A DNA stretch of 64,000 nucleotides from Neckera pumila (Eukaryota > Streptophyta > Bryopsida > Hypnales > Neckeraceae), in assembly GCA_963969595.1 (NCBI GenBank), contig OZ018409.1, forward strand, positions 13,096,520-13,160,519, given 5' to 3'. The notes beneath the pieces are model-generated. The model was not told the DNA's origin. It was given only the letters and a program-made list of their open reading frames with translations, and made no database searches. Shown in pieces: positions 1 to 12,210 of this stretch. Position 1 is the first letter of the stretch. Every line of letters begins with the position of its first letter. Both the position numbers and the translations under genes were made by a program.

Positions 1-2384
1 TAAAGACAATTGAAATGATTTGTAAAACCATAAACATAAACAAAATACTTAAAAAAAGGCTAAATTTAGCTAACAAAAAATTGTAGGAAGAAATGTTACA
101 ATTCTACAAATGAATCTTGAAAGTGCTACTAGATTCCAAGGAGAACTTATCATAATGAAACAACATTGTACAACCAATTGTTGCATATTTCTAATTGAAA
201 TTTCCAAGATTTTCTTAGTTACAAAGAACACAACCAACCTCAAAATAGTTAGCATCAACAATGCAAACTTCAAAAAATTTGTAAATTATTATTTTTACAA
301 AAAAAAAAAGTTCATTTTTTTAAGACATGTTACAAATATGTAAAGAAAGTTTTGGGAGGATGGATGATGAATGGATGACATGAATGAAGCACATTCATTC
401 ATCAAATCTATGGTTGAAAAATCATCTACTTGTAGGAAATGCTAGTCCTTCATTTATGCCCATTCATGCAACATTTAAATGTAAAATTCATTATTTTCAA
501 TAAAAAATGCAATTTCTTGGATATATTTTTTTATTTTTGGTTTTTGACATTTCTATATTTAGATCTAACAACCCTATTTATTACTCTCACATGTTTATTT
601 TTAGTAAAAATCCTCACAGTGAGCGCTCAAATCTAATTGCTTGTCGCTCAACGCTCAACGTTTGTTGCTCCCCGCTCACACTCTAGCACCGTTGCAAGGG
701 AGTTGAGTAAATCATTTCTTAGTATATCATAAGCAATCTTTTCTTCTTTTTCCATATGCAGCACCTTGTAATTGTTGCCACCATTGATTTTCATTATTAT
801 AATCATGCAATGTTGCAATGATAAAAAAGACAAAAGAAACTAAATTTGTAGCCTCAAGTCCTAAAGTCTAAAAGTCTAAATCCTATTTCTAAAACCATAA
901 ACCTCTAATTGCAAAAAAATTAGAATGTTTTTCTTCATCTCTTGGATTTTCATGAAATGTGCACAAATTTTGGGATGGTGGGAGTTACATTTAATACTTA
1001 TGAAAACTAATCTTAATAATATATAACATTTACAAAAATAAAAGTTTTAAGATTTCAAAAGTAAATATAAAATGTTTACAAAATCAAAAGATGTAAGTAC
1101 AAAAAATAGGAGTCATCATTCATCTAATTTGGTTGAAAGAAAGAGTGTAGTAGATTGATGAGATTTTTCTACATGCCTAGATTGTACTTGCTTTTGAAGT
1201 ATTTGGATATTCTTGATGAATTACATGACATTATCAGGTCTTTGTTCCAAAACTTTCTTCAAAGTCTCAAGTGCACTCGCAATACCTTTGAATACCACAA
1301 CTTTTTCCAAGTTTATTACAACGAATTTCAACTTTATTACTTATAAGAGTCAAATCAATGAAGTAGGGAGCTAAACATTTCGTATCATTTAACACTTAAC
1401 TACTTAATAGTGTAAATTTTACAGAAGCGTCAATCTCCATAATGTATATGAGATTTTAACACCCATGGAGTTAAAACTAAAAGAGGCTTCAGTTGACTGT
1501 AGAAAGTCAATGAATATGAGCATGCTTTGTCATCCTCTAAAACATCTTATAATCAAGAAAGTAGTAGGGAGCTAAAACTTATCAATGAGGTCTATGTCTT
1601 TCTCATTTTTTCTAGGCAAATCAGAAAGCAATCTCTAATATAAGAATTGTGCAGCTACTAATATCCATTGATATAGATGAAACAAGCAAAAAATTTATAT
1701 AGCTTTTGAGTTATAAATCGCCTTACAAAAACATTGCCTTTAGTATGCCAATAGCCTATGAGATTCATGGGGCCACAAATTCTTTGGGTTTCACTTACCA
1801 AATCTTGGCTATATAGAGAGCCTTGGAAAGTCCCATAAAATCCAAATTCTTCCCTTTTGGATCATGCTTCCCAATTAATCATTATTTCCACATTTCTTTA
1901 ATAATGTACATTTGAAATCCACCTATCATTGCTTCACCTTGATCTTTATGGTGTGGAGAGATACTCTAAGCATTGCAACAAGACTTTGCATTCAACCTCA
2001 TAAAAGAATTGGAGGGATTTGTCAAAGTAATATTATAGTCATCGATTCCTTGTAGACAATAGGAATGAGTAGATGCTTGTTATACAATGTTTGACTTGTT
2101 GACATAGGGAATAGGATATGTTATTTGAAGTTTATCAACTCAAATTAGTTATATATATATATATATATGTATATGTATATATATGTGACAATTTGTTTTA
2201 ATATAATTAAAAATGAGAGCTTCCCAACTCATATAATGATGCTGTGAGATAAATTTGCTTGATAAGCCCTAAAAAGACATGACCTATTACTAAGGTACTT
2301 TGCCAAATATTATCCAATAGGTGCCAATTTAACTAAAATTGGAGGTCATCCATCAGTTACTTTTTGGCCTTAGCTTCCTTCAAA
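1..2384. other. AT-rich intergenic DNA, no gene seen
   Basis: I see no convincing coding region; open frames here are short and biased to Phe, Ile, Lys and Asn as expected of AT-rich DNA. A (TA)n run lies near 2150-2170. A short repeat near 660-700 (a GCTCACACTCTAGCACC-like string) recurs near 31455-31480, so the stretch is probably decayed mobile-element DNA. Confidence 0.6.
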
Positions 2385-3000
2385 GGTTAATTACCAAAAA
2401 GTTCTACAAAAAACACTTCAAAACTACCATTTCTAATGCAAAGATTTGGATATTTATTGTAGTAAAGAATTTTGCATTAGTCTTGTATGAGAATGTGTGG
2501 AAGAAATCTCAAACGTTTTGACAATGTAAATTGTAAGATAATAGTGTTCAAAGTTAAAAGAAGCTTTTGGAGGGAGCTTCTTTGATTGGTTTTCAGATTT
2601 GGAATCTCCTTAACTTAATTTTTTTGCACTACAAAGTTTTGAGGCTTAAATCTTTATGGTGAATTAATTGATTTGAGAATCTAGAAAAATATATTTAATT
2701 TTTTTATAATGTTTTCATTCTAAAAAAATTAGTTAAGTACACATAAATACAAGTACAATAGAAAAAAAAATCATGAATAGTTCTAAACTAGAATTATTGA
2801 AATGTCAATCCTAATGGTAAGATAGTTGTAACAAGCAATCTATATTGTATAGATGTTTCTGTTTTGAATCTTTTTTAAAATGTTGAGTTGAAAAATGAAT
2901 CATGGACGCTCTTTTTAAGCAAATGCTTTGATTGCTCACGAAACTAGACCCTTCACTACTTTCACATCACTAATTTATGGAATGAAGCAAAGTTTTCTAT
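2385..3000 (+). repeat. Diverged partial copy of TTAA family A
   Basis: The internal sequence follows family A in order: a CACTTCAAAACTACCATTTC motif, then TATGAGAATGTGTGGAAGAA, then a stretch around TTTTTTGCACTACAAAG. The terminal CCCCTAAAGG is too decayed to place and no right end is found before the next copy starts at 3042. I read it as an old truncated insertion. Confidence 0.55.
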
Positions 3001-3041
3001 GTACACATAAATATATTGTATGTGAAAAAAAATTAAGTATT

Positions 3042-3973
3042 TTAACCTCTAAAGGACCAAGGTGATTTTCCTATCAAAAACCACTCAAAACTGTCATTTC
3101 TATTGCAAAGAGAAAAGAACTTTAAAAATTGTTCTTTTGCATATCCAACCATAAGATCTTATACTTGACTTGTATATAACTTTGTGGAAGAAATTTCAGA
3201 AACTTTGACCATATAGATTGTAAAATATATGCATTTAAAGTGAAGAAATCAAGTTTTCTTGCACCTTGCTTGATTAGATTTTTTGGCTTTGAATCTTTTT
3301 TGTTCAAATTTTTTGCACTATTGATTTTGGTTTCTACTTATTTATGATAAGTAGTTGAGTTGAGAATCTAAAAAAAAAAATTTAGGAAAAAATGCACTTA
3401 ATTTTCACTCATTAAAAAAATGTTAAGTAGATGTGGATTCAAGATTGAAGAAAAAACTAAATTGTTAATAGCTTTTTGATGGAATTGAATCACAATAATT
3501 CCAACTTTGAGATTGTTCTAGCAAAAAAACCTAACCTTGTCTAACAACTGATTTTGAAAAATTCTAAAAATTGCATTCAAAAATGAATTCTACAAGGGTT
3601 TTTTTCAAAAAGATGTTTAGATTGCCCGAAAAACTAAGATTGTCCATAAATTTTTCATTATTAGTCCAAATTGAATGAAAACAAAGCTTCAAATGTAGAC
3701 AAAAATATAATCTTTGAGAAGAAAATTTGAAAAAAAGTTATTTTGACTTTTTGTGATTTTTTTTGTGTTGCCCACCAAACTCTATTTTTGCTTATTGTGC
3801 CATAACTTTTGCTCTCTGGCATCAATTTAAATAAAATTTATATGTTCACAAAGCTCTTGCAAAAATACACAACCTCAAAAAATCCCAAAAAATATCACTA
3901 AAAATTGAGACAATAGGGACCTGCCTAGACCCAAATTGTCCCCCGAGGGGACAAACGGTCCTTTAGGGGTTAA
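3042..3973 (+). mobile_element. TTAA-flanked non-autonomous element, family A, complete copy
   Basis: TTAA at 3042-3045 is followed by CCTCTAAAGGACCAAGG. The far end reads GGTCCTTTAGGGG and then TTAA at 3970-3973, giving 924 bp between the target sites. The ends are inverted repeats and the interior has no coding potential. A TTAA target site with short CC-starting inverted repeats is the signature of piggyBac-type transposition (established for the superfamily). Its relation to the piggyBac gene at 35.5-37.2 kb is inference. Confidence 0.85.
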
Positions 3974-4197
3974 TTTCAAATGTTTTCATTTTTTTCCGCT
4001 ACCCAAGCTCAAGCATTTTGTGCCTAGAAAAGCATAACTTTTTCTTTCATGCACCAAATGAAATAACAAACTTTTTCCAGAAATCTAATACATTTCATTA
4101 CCTTTGAATTTTAAAAACAAAAGGTAGCAAAATTTGCCATCATAAGACCTTGACCAAAATCCTCAAAAAACATTCTAGGACTATGAATCTATAGGAG

Positions 4198-5032
4198 TTA
4201 ACCTCTAAAGTCCCAAGGCCATTTTTTCATCAAATTCCATTTCACTCAAAATTGCCATTTCTACTGCGGAGTAGAAAGACTTTAGAAATGATTATTTTCA
4301 CATATCTACTTGAAAGATCTTGCACTAGATTAGTAGAAGAAATTTGAATGTGTAGAAGAAATTTCAAAAACTTTGACGCATATATTGCAGGATATTTGCA
4401 TTTGAAGTGAAGATAACTGCTTTTTTGGCACCCTCCTTGACTAGACTTTAAGGCTTTGAATCTTCTTAGTTTAAAATTTTTGCACTACCATTATTGAATT
4501 TAAAAAAAATTATATTGAAGAATCAAGTTGAAAGTCTACAAAAAAAAATTCTAAAAGAAAATCACTTGATTTTTTATCCCTCTAGACGTTGTCAAATAGA
4601 GGTAGGTACAAGATTGAGGGAAAAACTAAATTATTAATAGTTTTTTTAAAACACAATAATCCCAGTAATTAGATTTTTCTAGCAAGTGGACTAGACCAAG
4701 TTGATCTTTTTTGTCTGAAAATTTATGAAGATTGATTCTACAAATGAATTCTATAAGTTATTTTTTCAAGAAATAAAATTTTGAAAATTTTATTTTGACT
4801 TATAAAAGTCATTGTGATTTTATCGTATTACCTTATAAACTATGTTTTCGGCTCAAGGTGATATAATTTTTGCTTGTGGGCATCAGTTCAAATAAAGTTT
4901 ATATTCCTATAAAGCTAAAATATTTTATTGTCTTTAAAAATCTTTCAAAAAATCATGACTAAAATTGAGACCATAGAAGCCTACCCACATCCATTTTGTC
5001 CTCCAAGGGAATATTAGGACTTTAGAGGTTAA
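4198..5032 (+). mobile_element. TTAA-flanked non-autonomous element, family A, complete copy
   Basis: TTAA at 4198-4201 is followed by CCTCTAAAGTCCCAAGG. The right end reads GGACTTTAGAGG with TTAA at 5029-5032, leaving about 827 bp between sites. The interior matches the neighbouring copy at 3042-3973 in the same orientation with many small indels, so these are two independent insertions about 225 bp apart or an old tandem pair. Confidence 0.8.
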
Positions 5033-5109
5033 GGTGATCCTACATTTGTCTATATTGATAGAGATTTGCTGCCATACATGGGCCATGCATGACAATTTGA
5101 TGGGAGGAC

Positions 5110-6480
5110 TTCCCAATGAAAGATTATTAGGTGGTGCTTGGTTCCCTCCCACCCAAAGTGTTTTGATTCTTTGAGGAGGACAGTGCAGAGAGGGATCTCC
5201 ACTAAAATCACAAAGTTATTTGCATCCATTGACATTATGGAATACGCAGAATGTGGATGATAATATATTTGATCAAGTATCCATTTATTCATCCTAAAAT
5301 CAACCATTGTCACGGGGGGTGCACTTAGTGTATCTAATCCAAACTACGTGCGACCAAAACTTTGTACCCCCTATATTATATCCTAAAATTTAAATAAATG
5401 AAAACAAAAAAAATATGAATATATTTTCCTAATTTGAAAGTTCATGTTTTGAATTATTGATATTTTTATTTGCTAATGATAATTAGTTACAAATTTTTGA
5501 AATAAATAGATACACTGCAAAACTGAAAAATAACTTTCACACCCCTATTATATCCTAAAAAATTGTCTAAAAAATGAACAAAAAATTCCTAAAAATAACT
5601 CTCTATTGAAAGCTCATTTTGAATTGAATATTGATACAACAGTCATCTAAATGTGTTCTCTAGAAATATTTGAGTGGAAAAATATGCCATTTTAAGTTCA
5701 TTTTCAACCTCTTCTAGAAATCAATCCATATTTCATTTGAGTTGGAAATTTTGGCAATAAAAACCTATAGTCATTACCAAACAATGCTCAAAATTTTAGG
5801 TTGAAATTATAGTTTATTAGAAACCACTTGTTCGCACGTGGTTTGTAGTAGTAGAACCAAGTGCCCTTCGCGAGACCATTGCAAAAAAACAACATAACCT
5901 TGAATATTTTGACAAACGAAATTTGTATTGCTCTAAAAAACATTAGCCCATACCTTCTTTGTAATTATTGGGTCGACAATACACTTTGATTAAGGAAATT
6001 GCACACAAAATTATCCAAATAAGAATTTGACCATGCTTTCTAGTTTTTTAAAGTGTTGAATCTTTTTGTTTGACCTTGTTGGGAGTCAAAAGGAGATTTG
6101 AGATTCTTTTCAAATGCGCTTTTTGACAATATATGAACAAACTAAGAATTTTCAAAGTGCTAAAAATTCATGTCCCCCAAGTCAACCCTAGGCCCTCAAC
6201 CATGTGAAAAAATCTCATATTTGTGACAAGAATCTAGATATGACAGTTTTATAAATGGGTCACAATTAAGTGTAGTTAGTTATCTTATTTACAAATATTT
6301 CATTTCTCGATGTAGTATAGGATGAAAGTTGTTTGTAGATTAGGCCAATTGTCTAGAGTTGTGCTCCAAGCATTTTGAAGAAGGGGAAGTTCCCTCCCCC
6401 TACCCTTCATCAACTAAGGACAAATGTAAAATTTTGTCTCATATCTTGACATAATTAATTTTATTTTTGGAGAATCCACT
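5110..6480 (+). repeat. Paralogous repeat block D, copy 1
   Basis: This block aligns over most of its length with 13615-14400, for example around ACACTTTGATTAAGG and ATGTGGATGATAA, and partly with 49380-49680. It has no intact reading frame. It appears to be one module of a larger duplicated unit (see findings). No gene is supported. Confidence 0.6.
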
Positions 6481-7060
6481 CCATTAATTTCCCTCATTGA
6501 TATGGCTCAAAAACCGTAAACAAGAGAGAGCACTTGTCTTGGAAGACCCTCCATTCACCCTTACAATATACTTCGATCAATACTTTGCCCTTTGAATTCA
6601 CAATATGAGAAGAATACAATAATTGAAGTATTGGTTTGGAGGTTCAAGTAGCTAATAAGAGCATCGCCACCGTGGGTGGCCAAATTCCCACGGCAAGCTA
6701 GCGTTGGCATACTGAATTCAATCTCTTGGCTAGTGACTCAACTCTTCCCTACCGTGACATGCTTGCATGACCGGCTTAATGGCTTGCATTTACTAAAAAA
6801 AGAGCAATAAAATACCAAAATGATTGGAAAGCAATCAAACGCATCAAAAAACACGGAAGTTTGTTGAAAAGTCAAACCAAGGCATTGTGGCAAATTTCAC
6901 AGAGTTTTGGAAGCTACGTAAAAAGCATGGAATTTGTTTGCGCCTCAAAGGAGATGCTCTAAGCAATTCCAGAGTATTGCCCTGCAATGTAAATATGATG
7001 GACCCCCTCAAACATATGAGCTTTGGAGGTCTTTATAAGCACTACTATAATCAAGCACTT
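6480..7060 (-). repeat. Diverged copy of the roughly 265-bp repeat A, interrupted by a small element
   Basis: The flanks 6480-6655 and 6963-7060 match the two tandem copies at 21425-21965 (GAGAGAGC..CTTGGAAGA and CCAGAGTATTGCCCTGCA strings). The match is interrupted exactly at 6659-6959, where a Tourist-like element has inserted. On the minus strand the repeat has a GGTTCGAT-like box, so a tRNA-derived SINE is possible. Confidence 0.6.
6656..6962. mobile_element. Tourist-like MITE (PIF/Harbinger type), 301 bp
   Basis: The element runs 6659-6959 with TAA duplicated on each side (6656-6658 and 6960-6962). The termini are GAGCATCGCC and the inverse of GAGCATCTCC. The homologous sites near 21590 and 21860 lack the insert, which confirms its boundaries. 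A TWA target duplication is typical of PIF/Harbinger MITEs. The terminal sequence differs from the Harbinger at 8715-12210, so it probably depends on another transposase. Confidence 0.8.
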
Positions 7061-7900
7061 TGCATAAGGAAAATTATCCCAATCCATGTCAAATGGGAGC
7101 AAAATCATACTAACTAAGTAGATTACATTCAAGTCCTAAAATGTTACACCACTAACAATAATATAAGTTTGCCTACAATGGGCTTGCTCCCATTTGGCTT
7201 AGAATGGGATACAATAGAACCACCCATTCCTTTGAGGGAGCCATATTTAACCTGTAGGCTGTAGTATTTTCTAATCAAGGTTGGAATAGATTTCCAATTG
7301 AAGCTTGGAAAGTGTTTTTTTCTCCTTTTCCAGGTTGGGACTAATAAGGTCATGGCACATGTCCCAAAGTAGTGAGCAAGAGAGTAGGAAGTATTGAGTG
7401 GGAAACTAGGTCTTGAATGATCGAAATTGGAAGAGTCTAGACATTGGGTATGGGTTCAAGTCAACTTTTGGCTTACAAAACTCATAATAATTTGAATTCA
7501 AGGGAAAAAATAACAAAACATGTGCAATGCCCGACATTTCTATCTTTTCATAGGGTAGAAAATCATTGCCTTCTACTACTCCAATTCATGCACACTTGCA
7601 CAGAATTGCGCAGGTCTCATATTTGGTGCACTTCACCTGTGAGGGCTTACTGCGTGTTTTCACCGAGGTGAGAAAAGCACCGCCAAACTTCGCAACCTGC
7701 TAGCAACTTCCTTGTCTCTCCGTCGTCTTGTCTCTCTCCTTCAGCACAGACGGAAGGGCTTTTTTTTACCCGAGTTGGCTACCAAAGCGCCAAAGAAAGA
7801 TTTCCGCAAACCTGCAAAGCAGTTCGAGGTGGGGGCCCGCCTGATCAGGTTCCACGTCTAATCGAACCCTCACAAGTGATCATGCGCGCAGCCCTACTGT
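7060..7900. other. Repeat-derived DNA, no gene seen
   Basis: The part from about 7250 to 7560 matches 27650-27900 (shared ACTAATAAGGT..ATG..CACATGTCCCAA string). The only open frames are short and not shared between the two copies in a protein-like way. I call no gene. Confidence 0.5.
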
Positions 7901-7904
7901 TGCT

Positions 7905-8215
7905 GCAGAGGGTGGTACAATACCACCCAATCACCCGTGATCAAAAGCCGGGTAGGGATTGACGACCCGACCCAACCCGACCCGACCCCAGATATTCATA
8001 AACATTGTGTGTCATCACTCGTCACTCGTACAGACAAACCCCAAAGAACAGAGGCGGTTGTCTGTACAAGACTGTACTGTACAGTACTTTATGAGACTAT
8101 TATTATTTAGACGAATCACGGGCCTTGGGCCTTCCGTGATTCCATGGCAGTCCGCGTTTCCATGTGCCGACTCACAACATCTCCACCTTGCCTCGAAGTT
8201 GCCAAGAGTTAACTC
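7905..8215. repeat. Paralogous repeat block B, copy 1
   Basis: The block aligns with 21970-22260. Shared landmarks include GGTGGTACAATACCACCCA, GACGACCCG and GTCCGCGTTTCCATGTGCCG. Neither copy has a long open frame. The GGTGGTA..TACCACC string can form a short hairpin. The match breaks at the TTAA at 8209-8212, where the large TTAA-bounded element begins. Confidence 0.65.
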
Positions 8216-8886
8216 TTGAAGGACATTTCAGGGGTCGTGTCTAAAAACTAGTGTTGGGAGCCTCTTGCGGAGGCCGTTATGCTCCCTGTTTTACCCCTCA
8301 CGAAAATGCAGGAACGTTTTATTTGCAACGCATGAAATTTTTTGCAAACTCTGAGTTCATAACCGGTTGTTGAGTTTTCAACACTCACGTGGCACCGTCC
8401 CATTGGCAACCCATCACCATTGCCATTACAAGTTGCAACTCATAACCTTCTCTCCTCTCAACTTGCTTCCTCCACCCTTGGATTACGGAGATCAAAGGTT
8501 GTGATTGAAAAGTGAACAACCGGTTATGTCCGATAACCTACTCGCCGCTACCGCGGCTTGTCGGTTATCTAATACATATTTGCTATCAAAAGATCCAAAT
8601 TATCTAGGAGAGGTATTAGCAATTGAACAAAGACAGCACAGAATAGGGGGTCTTTTTTTTTACATTCATCTTGGGCTTTACCTCTGCAAGACGATCCCAA
8701 CACTATCCATTTTAGGGCCACTTCACACTACGGCCGTCGGTCGAGAGTCCGTCGGTTTCCACCAATCAGATTTCAGAAACAGCGAAGTTTGGCCTCTCGA
8801 GCCTTCACACTACCCGCCACAATCCAAAGTCCGTCGCTCTCAAAACTGCCTACATGGCAGCAAAATGCTTACATGGCAGAAAATTC

Positions 8887-8955
8887 CGACGGACTCTCGA
8901 GGAGAGTTTGGGTCCTGCATTTTGCAGGACCCAAACTCTCCTCGAGAGTCCGTCG
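8887..8955. repeat. Perfect 33-bp palindrome in the Harbinger left end
   Basis: Arms 8887-8919 and 8923-8955 are exact reverse complements around a TTT loop (8920-8922). The outer part of each arm contains TCGAGAGTCCGTCG, which also occurs in the terminal repeat at about 8731-8744, so the palindrome presents two extra inverted copies of a likely transposase-binding motif. Confidence 0.9.
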
Positions 8956-9167
8956 AATTTCCAAAAATAAAAAAATAAAAAAAATAAAAAACTGACAAGA
9001 TCTCAGCCACTAGATCTTAGCGGACTGTTTTTCGCAAGACAAAAAGCAGGATGCGGCTTCTTCTTCTCCTCTCTCTCTCTCTCGTGCGTCTTGGTAGAAG
9101 CCGCTCTAGTTTTTTTTGCAGCTCTTTGTTGTTTGTTGTCTCTTTCATTTTTTCGCAAGTAGAGAAG

Positions 9168-10427
9168 ATGGACAATTTTTCTCAAAACCCCTTCTTTTGT
9201 AGCCAGCCGTCTTTTATGGGGAGCGAAAATTTTTTGACCCCAACTTCTTATGGAGCATTTCAACCCTATTCAACTCAAATTACAGAGAAAGGAGTAGAAG
9301 AGAGTCAAGAGACAAATGTTGAAAGGGTAGAAGAGAGGCTTGTTGAGGGAGGAGATTGTGAGATTATAGGATCTTCCAAAAAGAGAGTTGCTCCTAAGCA
9401 AAAGGCTGTCCCAAAGAAGAAAGCAACTGCCAAGAAAAAGGCAGTAGTGAAAATTGAAGGAGAAGCCAAAGGAGAAGAAGCGGCTCGCAAGTGGGAGGAT
9501 TCACAAGTCTTTCAATTGATTGCGTTGAAGGGGGAGATGGAACCTGAATTCATCCGGAACGGCAAAAAACAAGGTATGTTACCGTTCTACCCTAATTTTA
9601 TTTTTTCAACAAAAGAATTCGGATTGAGGATTGGGGCCAATTAGGGGCCTAAAGGCCTCTGCCTTCGCCGCGCGCCCGTGCCCGGCCCCCAGGCCCTCCT
9701 TTCCCCCCATTGCATGTGCAAATGTAATGCCGCCGTTGGGGTTTGAGCCCTAGTCTCCACCATAACAATGGAGAGACCTTACATGATGTGGCCAAACCCT
9801 CCACCTACTTCCTTTCCATGATGAATGCCACCTTCATCTTTCATTTATACCTTACAAAGCCCTTGTAGTCCTTGTTTCACAGTGAGAGCATGTGCTGTGA
9901 TTGTTCTTTCAATGCCATTTTTGACCATTTCTTCATGTTTTTTGAACCTTTTGCTTCCAGGAATTGACACATGGATGAGGCTTCATGCTAGAATGGTTGT
10001 TATGCTACCAAATTTCAATCGCACTGCTATGGCATGCCGTAAGAAATTCAAGTCCATTTTTGATGCTTACAAAGAAGACAAAATGGCGAATGGTATTTCT
10101 GGCAATAATCGGCAAGAGAGCAAATACTATGATGCTCTAGACGAGTGGTATCACCAAGCCGGGCAAGTGATGAAGCATGTCTCGGCTACAACCACAGATA
10201 ATGTACAAAGCCAGACCAATTCAGCCCCGGATGTAGAGAGTGCACCAACTTCAACAACCATTTCTGCACCACCATCAAAAGGTAAACAGAATTTTCATGA
10301 TAGAGCCATTCATATCTTTGAGAAAATGGCAGAAACTAGCACAGGTTTGATGAAAAACTTTGAAAGAACAAATGAGCTGCTAGAAAGAGTAGACTACCAA
10401 TTTGATCGTTTGATCAATAAGCTCTAG
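9168..10427 (+). CDS. Harbinger-encoded MYB/SANT-like protein (two exons, 290 aa)
   Basis: Exons are 9168-9573 and 9961-10427. The intron has a GT donor (AAG|GTATGTT) and a TTCCAG acceptor, and the sum is in frame. In PIF/Harbinger elements this second protein binds DNA and carries the nuclease to the nucleus and to the element ends. Visible are a Lys/Ala-rich basic segment at about residues 71-95 and a MYB/trihelix-like domain at about 106-185. The domain has Trp109, a second-helix Trp just after the splice junction, and a CRKKFKSIFDAYKEDK third helix. A Leu/Glu-rich tail is likely a coiled coil. I chose Met 9168; an in-frame ATG at 9051 would add a Leu/Ser-rich leader that looks like 5' UTR. 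No disruption is seen. Confidence 0.88.
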
Positions 10428-10433
10428 AGTATG

Positions 10434-11897
10434 CTATTCTTCATCTATGCTACGATCATCATCATCGTCATCTGAAATGCAGTTTTCAAACTGAATGTCT
10501 GAATTTCTAGCCAAATGATCTTTGTAAAAGGTCTCGGCTAGTAATAGATGAACTCGACTTGAATCAGCCAACATTTTCTTCATTTTCTCTTGTCGCTCTA
10601 TCTTTGTTTCTTCACGTGCAGGATTTTCCACATTCTCGATTTCTTCTTCTTCTCCAGGTTCTATGAATGGAGTTTCCTCGGCTTGTGGATTTTTTTTCTG
10701 GAGTTCCCTCATTTCCCTCAATGATGATTCGAGAGAGTGAAACATGTCTATTCTTTGCATTTTTCCGAATTCCGAATTGGCTTCAATTTGTAGCTCTTTC
10801 TCTGCTTCTTTAGCCCAATCCATGGAGAATTCATCATTCTCTAGAATGCACAGATTGTGCAGACATAGAGATGCTGTAACAATATCAGGCACATTTCAGA
10901 GTGGCATGTCAATTCTTTTCAGTAATATGCGCCATCTTCCTTTTAGAATTCCAAAGGCTCTTTCCACAGCCATACGAGTGCTTGATTGGATAAAATTCCA
11001 ATGTGCTTTTCTTCTAGGCAATCCTTCTCTTTCTCCCTTGAATGGTGAGTAAAACCACGGCCTCATAGGATATGCAGCATCACCAATGAATTTGTAAGGT
11101 AAAAATGCACCTCTCATAGTCTTCTTCCCAATTTCAGATTTCTGAAATAAGGCCCAATCATGAATTCGTCCAACCCATCCAAAATCATAGTCCCAGAATT
11201 TGCAATCGGCATCAACAATTCCTTGTAGTAAACATGAATAATATCCCTTTCGGCAATAGTATGCTACAGGGTCATGAGATGGTGCTGTAATAGGGATGTG
11301 GCTACCATCTATTGCCCCTAGAATAAGCGGAATACCATGTAGTGCCTCAAAACCCTTTGCTATTTGTTTCATTGAAGCAAGAGTTGGTTTTTTAAAAACT
11401 AATGGTCTCAAATGAAGCCTAATAGCTTCACAACAATCCCTCACAATGATAGATGTTGTACTCAATCCCACACCAAATAAATCACCAATCATTTGCAAAG
11501 AACTACTTGTTGCTAATCGAGAAAGAGTTATTGCAATCCTCCGCTCCACACTAATACTTTCTCTGAGATGTGTATCCTTCTTTTGCAAAACAGGCCCCAA
11601 AAGAGTACATAGATATTGAAATGTAGATTTACTCACCCTCATCCGCTTCCGAAAATCACCATCTGAAAATGTCCCCAAAAGTGTATGCTCCAAAAAACCT
11701 CCATATCTTGGAAATTGCCAACATTTCCTTTGAGAATTCACCCTCCGTCCTTGGGCAATAAAAACTGCCATCATCATCATTTGGGCATTTTGTTCAAAAA
11801 TTGCAACTTTTTGCAATGCCAAAATGCCCACAATGACATACTTTATGACCAAGAAAACCGAAAGCAAAACAAGAATGCGTTCCTTTCTAGACTCCAT
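10434..11897 (-). pseudogene. Harbinger DDE nuclease (HARBI1-like), one premature stop
   Basis: Reading from Met at 11897 gives 333 residues, then TGA at 10896-10898, then another 152 in-frame residues to the stop at 10434. The family is the transposase that cuts and joins Harbinger ends. The catalytic triad is visible: Asp197 in GAIDGSHIPI, Asp247 in GRIHDWALF and Glu312 in RMAVERAFGILKGRW. The stop falls between MPL and NVPDIVTASLCLHNLCI, a motif pair normally joined by one basic residue, so a single substitution such as CGA or AGA to TGA explains it. The truncated product keeps the triad but loses the C-terminal third. A longer open start to 12110 exists, but 11897 gives a normal N-terminus. 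Confidence 0.9.
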
Positions 11898-11998
11898 GAT
11901 TAGAGAAGGTGAGATAAAAATTTCAGAAATTACATGGGTTTTTATGTGAAGAGAGATGAATACAAGCCATACAAATGCTATGGGTTTGGACTTTGAAG

Positions 11999-12210
11999 GC
12001 TTCACACTATGGCCGTCCAAGTTGAGAGGCCGTGGGAGTTCATTGCCATGGGTTTGGACTTTGGGCTTGGCCTTTGGAGGCTTCACACTATGGCCGGCCA
12101 AAGGCTCCAAAAACTATCATTTATTGCTCATTTCTTCGGACTCTCACCAAAAGTTTGGACTCTCAATCTCACGGCCTCTCGACTTGGACGGCCATAGTGT
12201 GAAGAGGCCC
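11999..12210. repeat. Nested inverted terminal motif at the Harbinger right end
   Basis: CTTCACACTATGGCCGTCCA at about 12001 is a near-perfect inverse of the right terminus at 12171-12207 over about 35 bp, a better match than the left terminus at 8715 gives. A third partial copy lies near 12090. The last roughly 210 bp could therefore fold or move as a MITE-sized unit. Confidence 0.75.

Noticed and set aside
3960..3973. CCCTAAA/TTTAGGG strings as interstitial telomere repeats
   Set aside because: The strings are single, never tandem, and always fall at TTAA-bounded element ends, so they are terminal inverted repeats.
9051..9167. Upstream in-frame ATG with a hydrophobic leader on the Harbinger MYB protein
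   Set aside because: A signal-like leader makes no sense for a DNA-binding partner; the stretch looks like a pyrimidine-rich 5' UTR.
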